This document shows, one piece after another, positions 1 to 12,152 of a stretch of 64,000 bases of DNA. Source of the DNA: Thuidium tamariscinum. Lineage: Eukaryota > Streptophyta > Bryopsida > Hypnales > Thuidiaceae. The DNA lies in the NCBI GenBank assembly GCA_947034885.2, contig OX344752.2, forward strand, positions 24,742,386 to 24,806,385, read 5' to 3'. Position numbers and translations under genes: made by a program. Each line of letters begins with the position of its first letter. Position 1 is the first letter of the stretch. The notes beneath the pieces were generated by a model. It saw only the letters and a program-made list of their open reading frames with translations. It ran no database searches and was not told where the DNA came from.

Positions 1-1242
1 TGAGTCAAGGTCGCCCCCAAATTGCATGCGCTTCACTAAATCCACACCACTATATGGACCCACTTCGGACATCTTGAAGAGAAATACTTTATTTGCATCA
101 GTTCCTTGGCCTGGGAATTTGCTTTCCTGAATAAAAGCCCATGTACTAGCCCCCTTCAATTTGGTAATGCTATCAATGACACCGAACCGCCTCAAATACT
201 TGAAAGACGTGACCTCATTGCATATACTTGGAGAACTTAAGTACTTGCACTTGTCGAGTACGGGGACTAGTTCAGCAAACACCAAAGTCTTTGCTACAAT
301 CCCGTCAGAGCAAAGAAGTAAACCACCAAGTAGTTCATTTATAGCCTCCATGACAATGGACGAATTTGTTGCAGACGGCATCCTCTCTAACTGCTCAGCA
401 ATAAGAGTCCAAAATTTCTCATGTATCTCTCTGAGCTCTCCCTCTTTAACAGGATGGTCGTGTCTTCCAAGATGAACGAACGCCTTGGTATGTTTTTCAT
501 TCCTGAGAACATAGTAAACACATACGTTGCAACGTGTAACACACGAAGGAGGCTCCTTGCAGATTTTGCAAACTAGCGTTGATCCTGAAGGATGGACTCC
601 TCCAACATCAAGAACCATAGGTGAGAGTCCTTCCCATTCCATCTCGTTCACATCATGTATTCTATGAACACAACTTACATATTCGCAACTAGAATTCATA
701 CATTGAAGATGCCCTAAGCAGACGAACGTTTGGAATGTGAGATCCATACGGTTCACTATGTTTGTGGTAGCCGTCTTTGACCAAACATGGCCATCATAGT
801 GCTTGTCCATCCCATACATTTGTCTAGCGGAAGAAGAAGTGGAGTCCCTTGTCACAGCTGGAAATTCAAAAACTACATCGCCGTTAAAGTTTGGAGGCAA
901 GACAATTAATTTGTGAATGTCTATACTTGCATAATCTAATTTCGAGAGGATGTTTTGACAATCCTTGAGAGCACGTAAGCTTTTCAAGCACTCTATTACA
1001 GAAGTTGGCGGTTCTTGAGAACCTCCTGCATTATCCATCGTACATAGGGGATTGGAAGAAAAGAAAGGCCGAGTACTGGTCGAAGGAGTCTCCGAGTCAC
1101 GACGTGGAAGGGGCGAATGAGCATCCGAATCCAAACTTAGAACAGTCAAGTTTCCCGGACACGCTTCGACCTTGACACGGCACAGAGGAAGAGTCTGGAA
1201 TGACAAAGACGACAACCGAACAAGCGGCACTGCTTCCTTGGT
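1..1242 (-). CDS. Zinc-binding protein of unknown function, partial (runs off the left edge)
   Basis: A reading frame on the minus strand stays open from a stop at 1243-1245 to the window edge. From the ATG at 1036-1038 it gives 346 residues; another 68 open residues lie upstream, Ser/Pro/Thr-rich just before that ATG, so the true start is probably further up. Counting from this ATG, there are paired cysteines at 113/118 (CMNSSC), 157/160 (CKIC), 166, 170/173 (CNVC) and an H-D-H at 193-195 inside FVHLGRHDHPV. A C-x4-C followed far downstream by H-x-H recalls the FLYWCH/WRKY-GCM1 zinc domains often found in transposon proteins, here with a C-x2-C ribbon inserted; that link is inference. No DDE or RNase H-like catalytic motif is visible in the part seen. 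Codon use is balanced and GC-richer than the surroundings. It could be a host gene or part of a DNA transposon. Confidence 0.6.
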
Positions 1243-1580
1243 TCAAAATCAACCAATTCTACGACTCCATAGGCCCTATACTTTCCCAGCTTCAAATTCC
1301 ACGTCCTATCCTCTCCACCAAGTGAAGGTGCTTGTCCTATTGTGTGAGTCAATACTCCTGATTCTTTATCAAAAATCTCTTCATCTATGTGTATCGACTC
1401 CCTTTGTAATTGGAACCTAAGACACAATCTCACAGCCAACACCGACGCCAGTCCATCAAGGCCAACTGGAAAAATGAATGGGACTCCATCGCCATTTGCG
1501 GTCACAACTACCATGTCCATGAAATCCGCCATACAAATGAGAGAGCCTATGAGCGCAAGCACAAGATAATGTGGGACCTA
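1146..1580 (-). CDS. Upstream coding segment of the left-edge gene, separated by a frameshift
   Basis: A second minus-strand frame is open from 1580 down to a stop at 1146-1148. It begins just after a good acceptor (pyrimidine-rich run then TCCTAG on the minus strand, 1581-1590) and has no ATG of its own near the start, as expected for an internal exon. It holds a hydrophobic stretch (MADFMDMVVVTANGDG, then FIFPVGLDGLASVLAV) followed by a charged region. Around 1235-1250 its sequence ...ELVDFEP reads sensibly into the frame of the next entry if one base is added, so I read this as one protein with a one-base deletion in this copy (or in the assembly). The alternative is a short intron. The opposite strand also has a 63-codon frame (1410-1601), which I consider a shadow. 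Confidence 0.4.
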
Positions 1581-2548
1581 GGAATCATGAAGGACCAGTA
1601 AAATGAAGCAGCTAAAGGGCTTGTAGCAGGCTATGTCGTAGGGACAATAGAATACTCTCCCATATATAATTCGAACACCTCAGAAATGGGGAATCTATAC
1701 AGAACCGTGTGAGAGGCAAACTAGTAGAAGATCCAATGTGAATGAAGAAGTCACGTACCACGGTAACATATTTGCAAGGAAACAAACACTTGAGAGTTAT
1801 ACAAAAGAAATAAGAGATTAGCAGACATTCAAAAACTAAGCTTCACGTTAATTAAGATATCGACGTAGTACAACATTATCGGCGCTTTAGTGAAAGACTG
1901 CAGTAATAACTACATAATTATAAAATTAGCTCGTAAGTACTATCTGACAGGATAAGATGGTGAAATCGGCTACAGTGTCAGGAAAATAATTAGAAACTAT
2001 CCGATCCATAGAGCCCACATATCAAGTAGACCTATTTAGAATGTGTACCTAAAATATCACTTTAAGAGAAAAATCGAAGAATTTAAAACTGACAGACATT
2101 CCTGACAGACGCATGAGTTAGATGATACTCCGATCCAATCAACACATTCAATATTCTCATCCACAAGATCGTACTAGAATAGGGAAAGGACCGTCAACAA
2201 ACACTGTTGTGAATTGAGAACATATCCCTGAAGGCAAATTAAAAACGAACTTCATAGTTATGCAAATCCTAGTTGATACACTAGCTTTTGTTCAAAGCCT
2301 GATGAACTCATTACATTATTAAAATTCCAGACAAGTGTTCAATAATTTCCAAGGATATAGATTGAAATCCATATCATGAAGAAATCGATAAGTGAAACTG
2401 AGTACTTCAAGACGGAATCGAAAATTTGGCAGGTCCACCGGGCCACTCAACCGACAGCCACCACAGACTAACCACCGATCCACACCACCGGGCCTCACCA
2501 CTGGGCTTTGCTGCCGAGCTTGGACCATCATGTGTCATCCAGAGTCAT

Positions 2549-2731
2549 TCATCCCCACCCTCGTGGAAATGCGATCAGGGTTCTTGTCCTTGCAATATCG
2601 GCGGCCACTCTATAGGCCCTTTTTAGTGAGCCGTACTCCGAGCTCTCACTCTCGCCGACTGGCTGCAATAGTTTAGAGTCCAGATTTGCATCATGATCGT
2701 TTGAGCTCGAGAGATTAGGAAGTGCATGCAC
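2549..2731 (-). CDS. Possible first exon of the left-edge gene
   Basis: A minus-strand frame begins with ATG at 2729-2731 (MHALPNLSSSNDHDANLDSK) and runs 60 codons. It is hydrophilic, Ser/Asp-rich and GC-balanced, like an N-terminal segment. Near its end the minus strand reads CGAGG|GTGGGG, a possible splice donor at about 2555-2560. An acceptor of the same polarity lies at 1581, so exon 1 (2731 to about 2557) and exon 2 (1580 leftwards) would be split by an intron of nearly 1 kb. The exon link is inference. Confidence 0.3.
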   Translation of the reverse strand: MHALPNLSSSNDHDANLDSKLLQPVGESESSEYGSLKRAYRVAADIARTRTLIAFPRGWG

Positions 2732-2951
2732 AGCATCTTGCTATTCATCATTTGTGGATTCACATTTGTCACAAAGAGGAGCTTCGACATGGAGCGCAAC
2801 TTATGTCCGCGATGTGGACAAGCTGGAGATGCGATCCGTCAAGCTGGGGTCCGACCACAGGCCATTGTGACACCACAGGTGCGTCACAAACTGAATCCTT
2901 CCCACAAATCTGTGCATCAATTTGTTCCGAGCCCCACCCCCAACAAACTAG

Positions 2952-3290
2952 CTCTCGGAGCCGAGACCTCATACGGGGGGTTGGGGTTAGGGATTTGAAT
3001 TTTGTTTGAGACTGATCGAGTCAACTAGGGGCCGCAGTGTGAAGACAGAATGTGTGAGTTTTGTGTTTGTGGATTGATGTGTCCCACACCCCTGCCCCCT
3101 GTGATCTCCCTCTCAGGTCTGAGACCTTACTCGAGAGGTCGGGGTGTTGGGATTTGAATCATGTTTGAGCTTGATCGGGTTTGCTTTCAGGCTGCGGCAT
3201 CTAGACTGAATGTGTGAATGTTGGGTTTGTAAATCGAAGAGTTTCGAACCCCTTCTCCCCTCGAGTTCCCTCTCGGGGCCGAGTTTGAGC
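2952..3290. repeat. Degenerate tandem repeat, unit about 158-160 bp
   Basis: The phrase CTCTCGG..CCGAG recurs at 2952, 3110 and 3270, each time at the head of a block that continues with ...GGGATTTGAAT..TGTTTGAG..TGATCG.., then ..GACTGAATGTGTGA.., then a C-rich run. Two full units and the start of a third are visible, with the tail of an earlier diverged unit before 2952. The second unit ends with TTTCGAACCCC, whose complement resembles a pol III B box, but no A box was found. It is probably part of a long terminal repeat or another TE end. Confidence 0.6.
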
Positions 3291-3299
3291 CCTCAAGAT

Positions 3300-4840
3300 G
3301 GCACTTGAAACTCTGGGTCCATTTTTCGCGATTAAATTGCGAAATCTAGCTAAAAATACAAGAAAAAGACATAAAAAGAGTATTTAAGGAGTTTTAGTGT
3401 CAATCTATACCAAAATGGTGGAAAACCAGCTTAGAAGGTGGAAAATTTCTAATTCTAGGAATTTCTAGCATTCTAAGTCTTAGAAGTAAGTTTGTATGAA
3501 GATTTAGTAATTTCGAGAGAAATAAGAAAATGAGAGTTAGTCGGTTCTAGTGTCTATTTGTGCAAAATCAACCTTTTAAGGATGCACATGACATACTGAC
3601 TAAGCCAAAAGAGCCTCCTACAAGCCTAGAAGATTTACCAAGGCCTACATTCGATTTTGGGATAAATTAAATTTAGAGGTAAAACAATTACAAATGACTT
3701 GGAGAATTGGAGTTTCACAAGATGAAAGATGGAGGATTGGAGATTGAAGACTATAGAAAGGTGTTCCAAGGGTAGGAGCATGCCAAGAGCGACCAAAATT
3801 AAACAATTGTCTAAAATTCCAAGGTATCAGGAATTAAATTGTCCAATCCGGCAAAGTAGTTCCAAATTACTAAAAATAGACTAGTGCAAGGTTGTGTGGA
3901 ACTTACACTAATAATATAGGAGTGCCCTAGATGTCACCCAAATTATTTCGGATTTTTTCGAAATTCCACATTGACTCCATGGGAAGTCAACCGCACATAG
4001 AAATGTTCGTAAATTCATAAAAATTACGTATTATGCGGTAAAATCTCACTAAAAATTAGGATAGGTTTTTGTATGCTTAATAAGCGCCCAGTCAAGTTTG
4101 AAGACATTCCAACATTCCCAACTACCTGAACTGGCATCGACATCGAATTTCAATAGAATTTACAATTTGGCGGCGGGTTGACCAGCGTATCAGGAGCGAA
4201 TGATGTCCAATTGTCGCAAATAAGGAGTCATTCCTTGCTCTCACAAACATTCCTAACAGCCCTGGCCTGACAGATTCATCAAAATACGCAAATCCTAGAA
4301 GTTAGATTTTTGACTTTTAATTGGAGTTACCGTAATTCCAATTCGGGCACGCAAACGGCCTAGGAATGAGGGGTAAGGGGTCCCTTAGGCTAATTGGGGT
4401 CTTCTAAAGACAATGGCACAGCCGGTTTTCCGTTTTGTGTTGTTCCCTAAAAGATAGAGAGGGTCGGCTCTTAGTTTGATTTTTTAATCATTAATTGCGG
4501 TTAATTAGAAGTGATTTTGGAAATATCTCTTGGAAAATCAAAGATTGGATTTGGTCAAGATCTCTTTCTTCTGTAAAAAGCCATCTTTGGGCTAAAGAAA
4601 AACAATTTTCAAAATGACTTTTGGTTAATTTGCAATATATCTACGTAAATTAGGGTTAATTCCAAAATATTTTGGGTTAAGATCTTGGATTTGATTTGGC
4701 CAAGATTTCATTAGCTAAATGGGGATGTTTTTAGAGATTTTCACCATTAAACAAGTATTATTTTGGAATTACATTAGGGTAGTTTAGGGTGGAAAGTAAC
4801 AAAGTATTTTCACTGGCAATTACCGAGAGGGGCCCAGCCA
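3300..4840. other. No gene seen
   Basis: AT-rich DNA with stops in all frames. Its position before a TATA-containing block and after tandem repeats suggests the body of an old LTR or another TE, but I found no matching second LTR in the window. Confidence 0.4.
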
Positions 4841-4900
4841 CGGGTATATAAGGGCCCCCCTCGAGGTTGCCAATACCTTTATTTCTCGCACCGACACTTT
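4841..4900 (+). promoter_or_regulatory. TATA-box promoter-like block
   Basis: TATATAAG at 4845-4852 sits between GC-rich flanks (GGGGCCCAGCCACGGG before, GGCCCCCCTCGAGG after). About 30-40 bases downstream is an unstructured leader-like sequence. This is the shape of a pol II core promoter, either of an LTR or of a gene; no open frame follows directly. Confidence 0.4.
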
Positions 4901-5612
4901 GTTCTTCTTCCGTGCTACCGACGTGGTCGGAGCACCACTTGGACGAAAAATTCTTGGCCAAGTTTTGTTTAAGTTTTGTTGTTGAAACTTTGAAGGTTTA
5001 GGGCCCTTCAATTGATTCTTGTTCTCTCTATTGTGAAAAGGCTAAGCCTTAATCTTTGATACAACCATCCCGTAGAAATTTCAAATATTAAGTACTAAAG
5101 TTCGGTTCAAACATTGTCATGTGTACCTCCTTTGGTGGCAAAAGCTTTAAATACTAAGACATTTTAAGTATTTAAAGTGAAAGTTAGGTTCAAATACTGT
5201 CATGTGTACTTCCTTTTGCGAATAAAATCCTTAGAATACTATTGACAAAATTTGAAACGGCGGAGCTTTGAACTTCCCTCAAACAAGTTTACCTAAGCCA
5301 AGGCCACATAACCCTTTTTATTTATTCATTGTGTTCAAATACACAAGTACTTTGAATTTAATCCTCTCACATTGGAAGAGTCACATAAATTCAACGAAAT
5401 CTCCAATTAATATAACACTAATGTTGGGGCATTGCCAAGATTCAGTAACACTAGTAATACTCACCCTTAGTGATTGATAGAATTTGTTCCCATTTAGAGT
5501 CTAGAAACCAAAATTACAAGGCTAGACCACAATTCGGACCAGCCCAAGGCCAGGCCGCAGCCCAGGCCAGCCAAGGCCGGAAGGAGCCAACAAGGGGCAG
5601 CTAGACCCCCCC

Positions 5613-5870
5613 TGACCAATCGCACCCCGCCACGTGGCGGACGCTGACGAGGCCCGGCCGAGGGTCTAAACACCCCAGGATTGCCACGTGGCACCGGGGG
5701 CGAGGTATTGAATTGAACTAGAGTGGGGGCTGAGCAGGAGCAGAGCAAGAGCCAGGGCAGGGAGCCAGAGTAGTAGAGTCAAGGGGTTGTAGGTAGCCCT
5801 ATAAACTAAAACAAATATTTTCAACACACAAGCCAACATTTCAAGCTCACCTAATCAACTTTTCTCCAAG
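5613..5870 (+). promoter_or_regulatory. Promoter with twin palindromic G-boxes and a TATA box
   Basis: In a GC-rich block there are a CCAAT box (about 5615), two identical 10-bp palindromes GCCACGTGGC at 5629-5638 and 5683-5692 (54 bp apart), and CTATAAAC at 5799-5806. The ACGTGGC core is the plant G-box/ABRE bound by bZIP and bHLH factors (established knowledge). About 30 bases below the TATA box an AC-rich leader begins, and CAAG|TAAGTGTG near 5868 looks like a 5' splice site. The transcribed product is unknown; no long frame follows, so this may drive a decayed TE or a non-coding transcript. Confidence 0.55.
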
Positions 5871-6359
5871 TAAGTGTGTCCTCACAAGAACTTGCCATTA
5901 CGATCATTTGATTTTTGGTCAAATTAAATAAGAGTTGCTAAGGAAACTTACAACTCGTAAATTTAAATCTCCACCAAAAATTTAACAATCACAACAACAA
6001 GGAATATTGTTCCGGTTCCTACCAACTCAAAATTCTATAGCCATCACCTTCTTCACCAAAATTGCAAAACACCTTGGAGCCAAATGAAGAAGGAAGGAAG
6101 GAATTAGGAGAATTAAGATCACGGAATACACACACGTGAAGGAATTAAGATTAAAAAACCAATATTCAAATAATCTCACTATTGAACAAGGTTCTTTATT
6201 CTCTAGCTTTGACCCTTGGCATTAAAGAATTATTTTCTAAAGAATCTTACTATTGAATTGGTTCTTGATCTTTAGGAATGTTCTACATTCTTTGGTCGTT
6301 AGTCATTAATTAGATTCCTAGAAGGTTTGGATTTTGTTGGTTTTGTTTTATTAAGCCTA

Positions 6360-6690
6360 ATAAGCCAAAAAGAAACAAACAAATTGACAACCCATTTCTT
6401 TAAAAACCAACACAAATTCAAAATTAATGAGATTTGAAAAGATTTGATGATAATTTTTTATATTAAAATATTTTAAAACAAAAGGGAAAAGACAAATTGA
6501 CAACTAATTCTTCCAAGAATTAATTAGATTTGAAAAGATTTGATGATAATTTTTGATTAAAAATATTTTAACAAGACAAAAGGGAATAGACAAATTGACA
6601 ACTAATTAACAAGAATTCAAAAATTAATTAGATTTGAAAAGATTTGATGATAATTTCCGATTCAAAATAATTAATTTCATCTTGAATTTC
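6360..6690. repeat. Tandem repeat, about three units of 94-106 bp
   Basis: GATTTGAAAAGATTTGATGA occurs at 6431, 6537 and 6631, each preceded by GACAAATTGACAAC.. and an AATTAAT(G/T)A stretch. The units are very AT-rich and differ mainly by small indels. Confidence 0.75.
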
Positions 6691-6954
6691 TAATAGCAAT
6701 TTAGAACCAAAAGAAAAACCAACAACAACAAAAAAAACTAACAATTAAATTCCCATTGATTATTTAGAATAGATTATTTGCTAAAAACTTAACCAAATAG
6801 GTAGACTAAGTTAAATTGCAGTATTTTCTATTTACCAGGAAATTAGGAATAATAGGAAATACGCAAATAATTTAGAGCTATATCACCATTAGTTTTTTGC
6901 TTTTAACCAGGATAGAATTAATTTACCAACGACGTGAGAATTATGATGAATTAG

Positions 6955-7125
6955 ATGGAGAGTTGTGATGATTTCAATGGTGAAGTTGTGGGAGACTATC
7001 TTCACATGATGATGTTTGATGACGGGACTATGGAGATTTACGCGGAGGAGGTAAACCGATCCCATTTGATTTTTATTCTCATTGTTTTATTACTAAGTTT
7101 CTTTTTACCGAATGCTTGGAATTAG
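6955..7125 (+). CDS. Short exon-like frame, unknown product
   Basis: A 56-codon frame starts at ATG 6955 (MESCDDFNGEVVGDYLHMMM) and stops at 7123-7125. The first 33 residues are acidic and protein-like; the remainder is hydrophobic and looks like translated intron, because GAG|GTAAAC at about 7051 is a good splice donor. A pyrimidine-rich acceptor (TTTTGCTTTTAACCAG) lies at 6893-6910, so 6911-7051 may be an exon. It lies downstream of the G-box promoter, which could drive it. Function unknown. Confidence 0.25.
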   Translation: MESCDDFNGEVVGDYLHMMMFDDGTMEIYAEEVNRSHLIFILIVLLLSFFLPNAWN

Positions 7126-7407
7126 GATTAGGCACAATTTCAATTGACAAAGTAGGATAGATTAGTTGAATTTCAAATTAGAATAGCTAAAGTTGCAACC
7201 TCAAATTAGATTAAAAACACTTTAAAGACGTGACTAAAAGAGTTCATCGCTTGGAAGGCTCTCTTTGAACACCCAATTAGAGAGAAAACTCAATTAGACA
7301 CAGGACCCGTGTGATAAACTTTTAGCTCAAGGGTGGAGTTAGAAGCGCTCACAACCCACTACCCAATTAGGTCTCAAAGATTCTAATTGTTGTAGGGTGA
7401 GCATTAT

Positions 7408-7629
7408 TCAAACATCTGTCCACATATCTTCATCGCTACTAAAGTCTTCATGACTTTCTTTTGCAAACCTTTTGCCTTCATCATCAATGTCTAGGCTAAG
7501 TTGGCTCCTACCAAGATTTGAGTTTGGGCTCTCATCCTACATCGTTGCAATCTCATCTTCAAAGTAGTCTTCAATGTCAAAGCGGAAGTTCCGTCTGTGA
7601 AGTCCATGTTGGTCTCTGCTTGTAGACAT
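7408..7629 (-). pseudogene. Decayed small acidic protein with one internal stop
   Basis: From an ATG at 7627-7629 on the minus strand, 73 codons read as a coherent acidic protein (opening MSTSRDQHGLHRRNFRFD, ending SSDEDMWTDV) interrupted by a single TAG at residue 31 and closed by TGA at 7408-7410. The density of Asp, Glu and Ser with few hydrophobics resembles a disordered N-terminal region of a TE protein. I do not recognise the family. Confidence 0.4.
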
Positions 7630-10600
7630 GTCAATATCATGAAGATGCAACACTATCAATTAACAAAAAATTTATGAAAAAATCAATAGCCAAAGAAGAA
7701 GTCAACAAGCAAAGTAAATCAAATGGTGTTAATCAACAACCAGAGTGCCAAAATTAAACATATTGATTAAAAAAGATACAAATGAAAATGGACCAAACAA
7801 GAAAATTTAATGTAGAATTGGTAGAAAATGTGAATTGGATGTTGTTGAATCAAGATCAAGATGGTTGGAAATAAGCATTCAATTCACTCAAACCTAATCT
7901 TGAATATTCTATACTACATTGAAAAATCATATCACAATTAAGCAACATTCAAATTAATTGATATTGATGCATATTGAACATTCTTGAATTATATATTAGG
8001 TAGCAAAAAATTAATGTATAAGCCACTAACAATATAAATTAGATGTGCTTGAATCAAAAGTCAAATGGTAGAAAATCAACATTCAAATCATTACTTGATC
8101 TAGTTCAGCAAGATTCACATCAAATGCACCATTAGTCCAAATTAATAGAGAAGAAACTTGAACACACCTCATTGAAGCCATTGCAAGTTGTTGCTAAAGT
8201 GTAAATTGCTTCCAATTCACTAGCACCACAAATTGAACTCAGTTGGTTTCAAAATAAAGCCATGCAGGGGATTGCAAAGGCAAGTTGAAGATGAAGTGAC
8301 TACAAACTATAGTTTGTCTTATACTCATTTTGGATGCTACCATCATAGTTATGAGCTTGGCAAAACAATAAAATTAGAGTGTCAAAGTCAACAAAAGTGA
8401 CAAATTACAAACGTAGCTAGTGTATGCCATTTTATTGCAAATTTTCAAACAAACTATCATCTTAAAAGAAATTGAGGCAATTGCTAATGTAAAACAAAGT
8501 TGGAATAGTGGTTCTTGTGGAATGTTGCCATCGCACCATGTGTTCTTTAGTAGCCAGAGAACGTATTCCTACCGCACTCCTTATCCAAGAATCACCCTTG
8601 ATATTGTGACAAGATGAACTTACTTGTCATTTTTCCCTTCCCTTGCGCCTCACTTTAAGACTTATTTTAGATGTCGCAGAACTATTGTTCTTGGATTAAA
8701 GTGTTCCTACCTTATTTTGTATATAAATGAATATGAAATACAAATAGGAAAAAGTAAATGGAGATAGTGATGTGATGAGTGATTGAGAGGATTTTTGTGT
8801 GTGAAATTGGATTGAAAAATTAGAGCGAAACTGTAGTGAAGTGAATAAGAAGTTAGTGTGAGGCCTAGTTTGTGTCAATTAGAATTGTGAAATAAATGAT
8901 TGTATGATCAAATGTTGTTTTGTTTTGTTTTGTTTGGCACAAATGAAACAAGATTTCACTGCAAAGGAAAAATACAAGCCACTCTGCCACAAGTGGTTGG
9001 GGGGACAGACTATGATCAAATGTTTTGGAGTTAATATATGAAGTAATAGGAACTTTAGATTCATTTGAAAGATATACAATTGTAACCTTAATAATTATGA
9101 ATAAATTGGCAAAATAGAAGTGAAGAAATCGGTATTGAACCAATAGAGAGAAAATGATAATTTTGTTATTATGAAAGTTACTCAATCGTGGTTTTCCCAA
9201 ATATAATATTATGAACATAAATCCAAAAGATAAAGCCACAAGTATTTTAGTGGAGAACAAAAAGACAAGTTGTAATTCAAATAATTTCTATTGGAAAAAT
9301 AAGATGCAACATTGAAGTTCACTAATTTTTTATTGACTACAATAAAGCTAAAGATCTTGGCAATTGGATTGGGATAAGATTCTAAAACCATAGCCTATTG
9401 ATGTAATGGAATTAATTTTGTGCTACAAAATTATATATTTGGCACTTGGATAAATTTTGACTTCTAATTTAGAATAATTAACCTCCTAGAATTCAAACTT
9501 TAATGCCTAAAGGTTTTTGAGTTTTGACTATGTTTTCACCAAAAATGCTTCAAAACTATCAGTTTTTAGACAACTACCAAATTTTAAGAAAAAAACATTT
9601 CCTCCATGTAGATTGCAAGATATTAGTGTTTGAAGTGACAAAAATCATTTTTTTACCACTGCAGAAATCCGGGCGGCTACACTTTGGAAGACCATATTTG
9701 TGTGGAAAAATGTCCAAAATGATTGTAACTCTTTGAATTCATTTTTCAATTGAAGTTGGCTACATGCTTGAAAATTTTCAGATCATTTGGAATTGTATAA
9801 TATATAGGAAAAAAATAGTAAGTAGAAAGAAGTAGAAAATGAGCCAAAGTACTAAATCATTAACAATTTATTTATAGAGTTAAAAGAAGACAATCCCAAT
9901 GCTTGTAATGTTGTGTTAAACAATATACATCCAATGTTTTGTTTTGTTTTTCAAAATATTAAAAATTGAATTAAATAAAGAATTTCAAACTTTTTTTGTA
10001 GTGTAGAGATTCTATAACTAGCCAAAACTACCTCAAACTAAAAATCCTCATAACTTTTGACTCATTAATCAAAATGAAATAATTCAAAGCTTTCCACTTA
10101 GATAAAAATCAAAGAAACCAATTTCAAATTTTAATTTTTCAAAAAAAAAAATTTTAAAGAATTTTTTTTTCTTGCCCAGGTTGCCCGCCTAGCCCCGCCA
10201 AGTAGAGAAAACAACATATCATGTCATGACTTTTTAACCATGTAGTCAAAAGTTATGAAAATTTTTGGACCTTAAAGCTACTCCTTGGGCACATGTTGTG
10301 TAAAAATTTCAAAGAAAAAAAACAAAACTCCATCCGCAATGAGCTGCCCGAAATTGCTATGTTGCCAAAAAAGCAATTTGGTCTTGTAGGTTTTAACAAT
10401 GGATAATTTGATTTTATTATGAAATAAAAACCTCCTTATACAAACACTGAAATTTGAGTCATTTTCCCTCTATAGTTGACTTCCAAAGCAATTTTATCTT
10501 CAGTACATCTCACACTTTTGACCTTAGCCCGAAAACTTTTTGCAATTGAATCCCCTATTATATTTTGGATTATTAAATTAAAAATATTTTATACACTATA

Positions 10601-11053
10601 GAAGTGAAATTATTTCAAGTAGACAATGTTATCTCTTTCATCTATCAAACTACACTTATAGTTATGGTACTTTTTGTTTAGATGTTTAAAATGTATACAA
10701 ATAAGAGACTATTACTTTGGTAGGTATTGAATGTCATGGACATAAAAAGATAGAAGAATCTTCTTGGACAACAAAGTCATGTTAGGGACATGACTTATAG
10801 TTCTAGTGCTAGTTCTTCATACTTTGGATTAATATTAGAAGCATGACCCTAGAACCTTGTAGTTCCTTTTACTCTAGATTATAGTTTATAACAAGGTTGA
10901 GGCTAAATAACTCTTCAATCTCGACAACACATCTTTTAGTTCTTATTATTTTGATTTGAACTTGATTGTTAATAGTAATTCTATTTCAAGAAATACATTG
11001 TGTCTTGTTTCTCTTCCATCCATTACTAAATTTCAACGTCATGAGAACTTCAT
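7630..11053. other. Intergenic AT-rich DNA, no gene seen
   Basis: Short frames on both strands are Phe/Ile/Lys/Asn-rich and look like translated AT-rich DNA. There is a (TTTTG)n run near 8914-8936. No TIR pair or LTR was recognised. Confidence 0.5.
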
Positions 11054-11057
11054 TTCT

Positions 11058-11778
11058 GGGTGATTGCAAGAAACACTTGTCCTATTTTGTGTCACACTAC
11101 GTGTGTTGATCTATTTTTTGGCCATAACTTTTCTGTTTTGGCTCTGATTGACTCAAGATTTTTAGAGAAGGTACTCATAACTATCATAAACCTTCTCTAA
11201 TTTTTTCATAATTTTCAAAAATAGTTTACTATCCAAAAATAGACCCCGATTGGATGTCACACTTGGCAATTTAGGGGGTTTTAGTACTATGGAGTACCTT
11301 TTTATAATGATTTCAAGATGAAATTTAGATGGGATGGTCTTCTAATAGACTTCTAGCTTTTCAGAGAAGTATTTTAAAAAAAAGTTAATTTTGTGAGGTG
11401 TAGAGGTCTACAAAGTGAGCTCCCTTCTACTTGTATTTTGAAACATATAAAATATTATTTTGGTGGTTTTTTTTGTGAATGACCATCTACATAAAGTTGT
11501 TGCAAATGGACACTTTTTATTTTTTGAAATTATCTATTTTTAATATTTTTCCCTAATTAAAACATGAAGGTATGTATTTTCTAGAGGTTTGGCACTTTTC
11601 AAGTTCTCCTACTTAAAGAATTTTTCTATCCATTTCCTTCGGTGAAAACCTTCATCTTAAAGGTATATATACTATTCATTTTTTTTTTTAAATTTAAAAT
11701 TAATTTTCTAATTTTAAAGTACTCCCAAAAAAATCAGCCAAACGCAACAAAATTGGCAGGTGTTTCTTGCAATTACCC
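11058..11778. mobile_element. Non-autonomous DNA transposon, GATTGCAAGAAACAC family, copy 1
   Basis: The ends are inverted: GGGTGATTGCAAGAAACAC at the left and, read on the minus strand, GGGTAATTGCAAGAAACAC at the right. The element is 721 bp and flanked by the 4-bp duplication TTCT (11054-11057 and 11779-11782). It contains no open frame. It closely matches the copy at 56060-56779 along its whole length and shares its ends with the copies at 48993 and 57334. A 4-bp target duplication fits several superfamilies (for example Sola, Ginger, Chapaev/Academ types); the sequence does not decide. Confidence 0.85.
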
Positions 11779-12152
11779 TTCTTCTAATTAGAGGCCTAGA
11801 GCGTGGATTATTTGTCTATTTGAAGTGCATGAAGTATTTTGGAAGTTGCGGATTACCTACTTCTAAACTAATGTCATTGTTTACAAACTCTTTGTTCTTA
11901 AAGGTCCTTCAATGTCATTAGTATAGAAGTTTTATGAATATGAACAAACCACCTATTTGTGAATTCAATTCCAATCTCAATATTTGTATTATTACTAAAC
12001 CCAAGTGAAAGCTTAGAGAGATAATTGTCAACCGATTTTGTGAGGCAGAGTTTGATAGACTATTAGTTTAACCTACTTCATTCATTGTCCTAGTTTTGTG
12101 AGACCGTGTAGTCATCATAAATGTATTTTATTAGAAATTTTCGTTCTTTTAT

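Noticed and set aside
2319..2531. Minus-strand frame between the proposed exons of the left-edge gene
   Set aside because: Could be an extra exon, but there is no good acceptor or donor and the opposite strand has overlapping frames of the same quality.
8865..9260. 131-codon minus-strand frame
   Set aside because: Phe/Leu/Ile/Asn-rich, includes translated (CAAAA)n; typical of AT-rich non-coding DNA.
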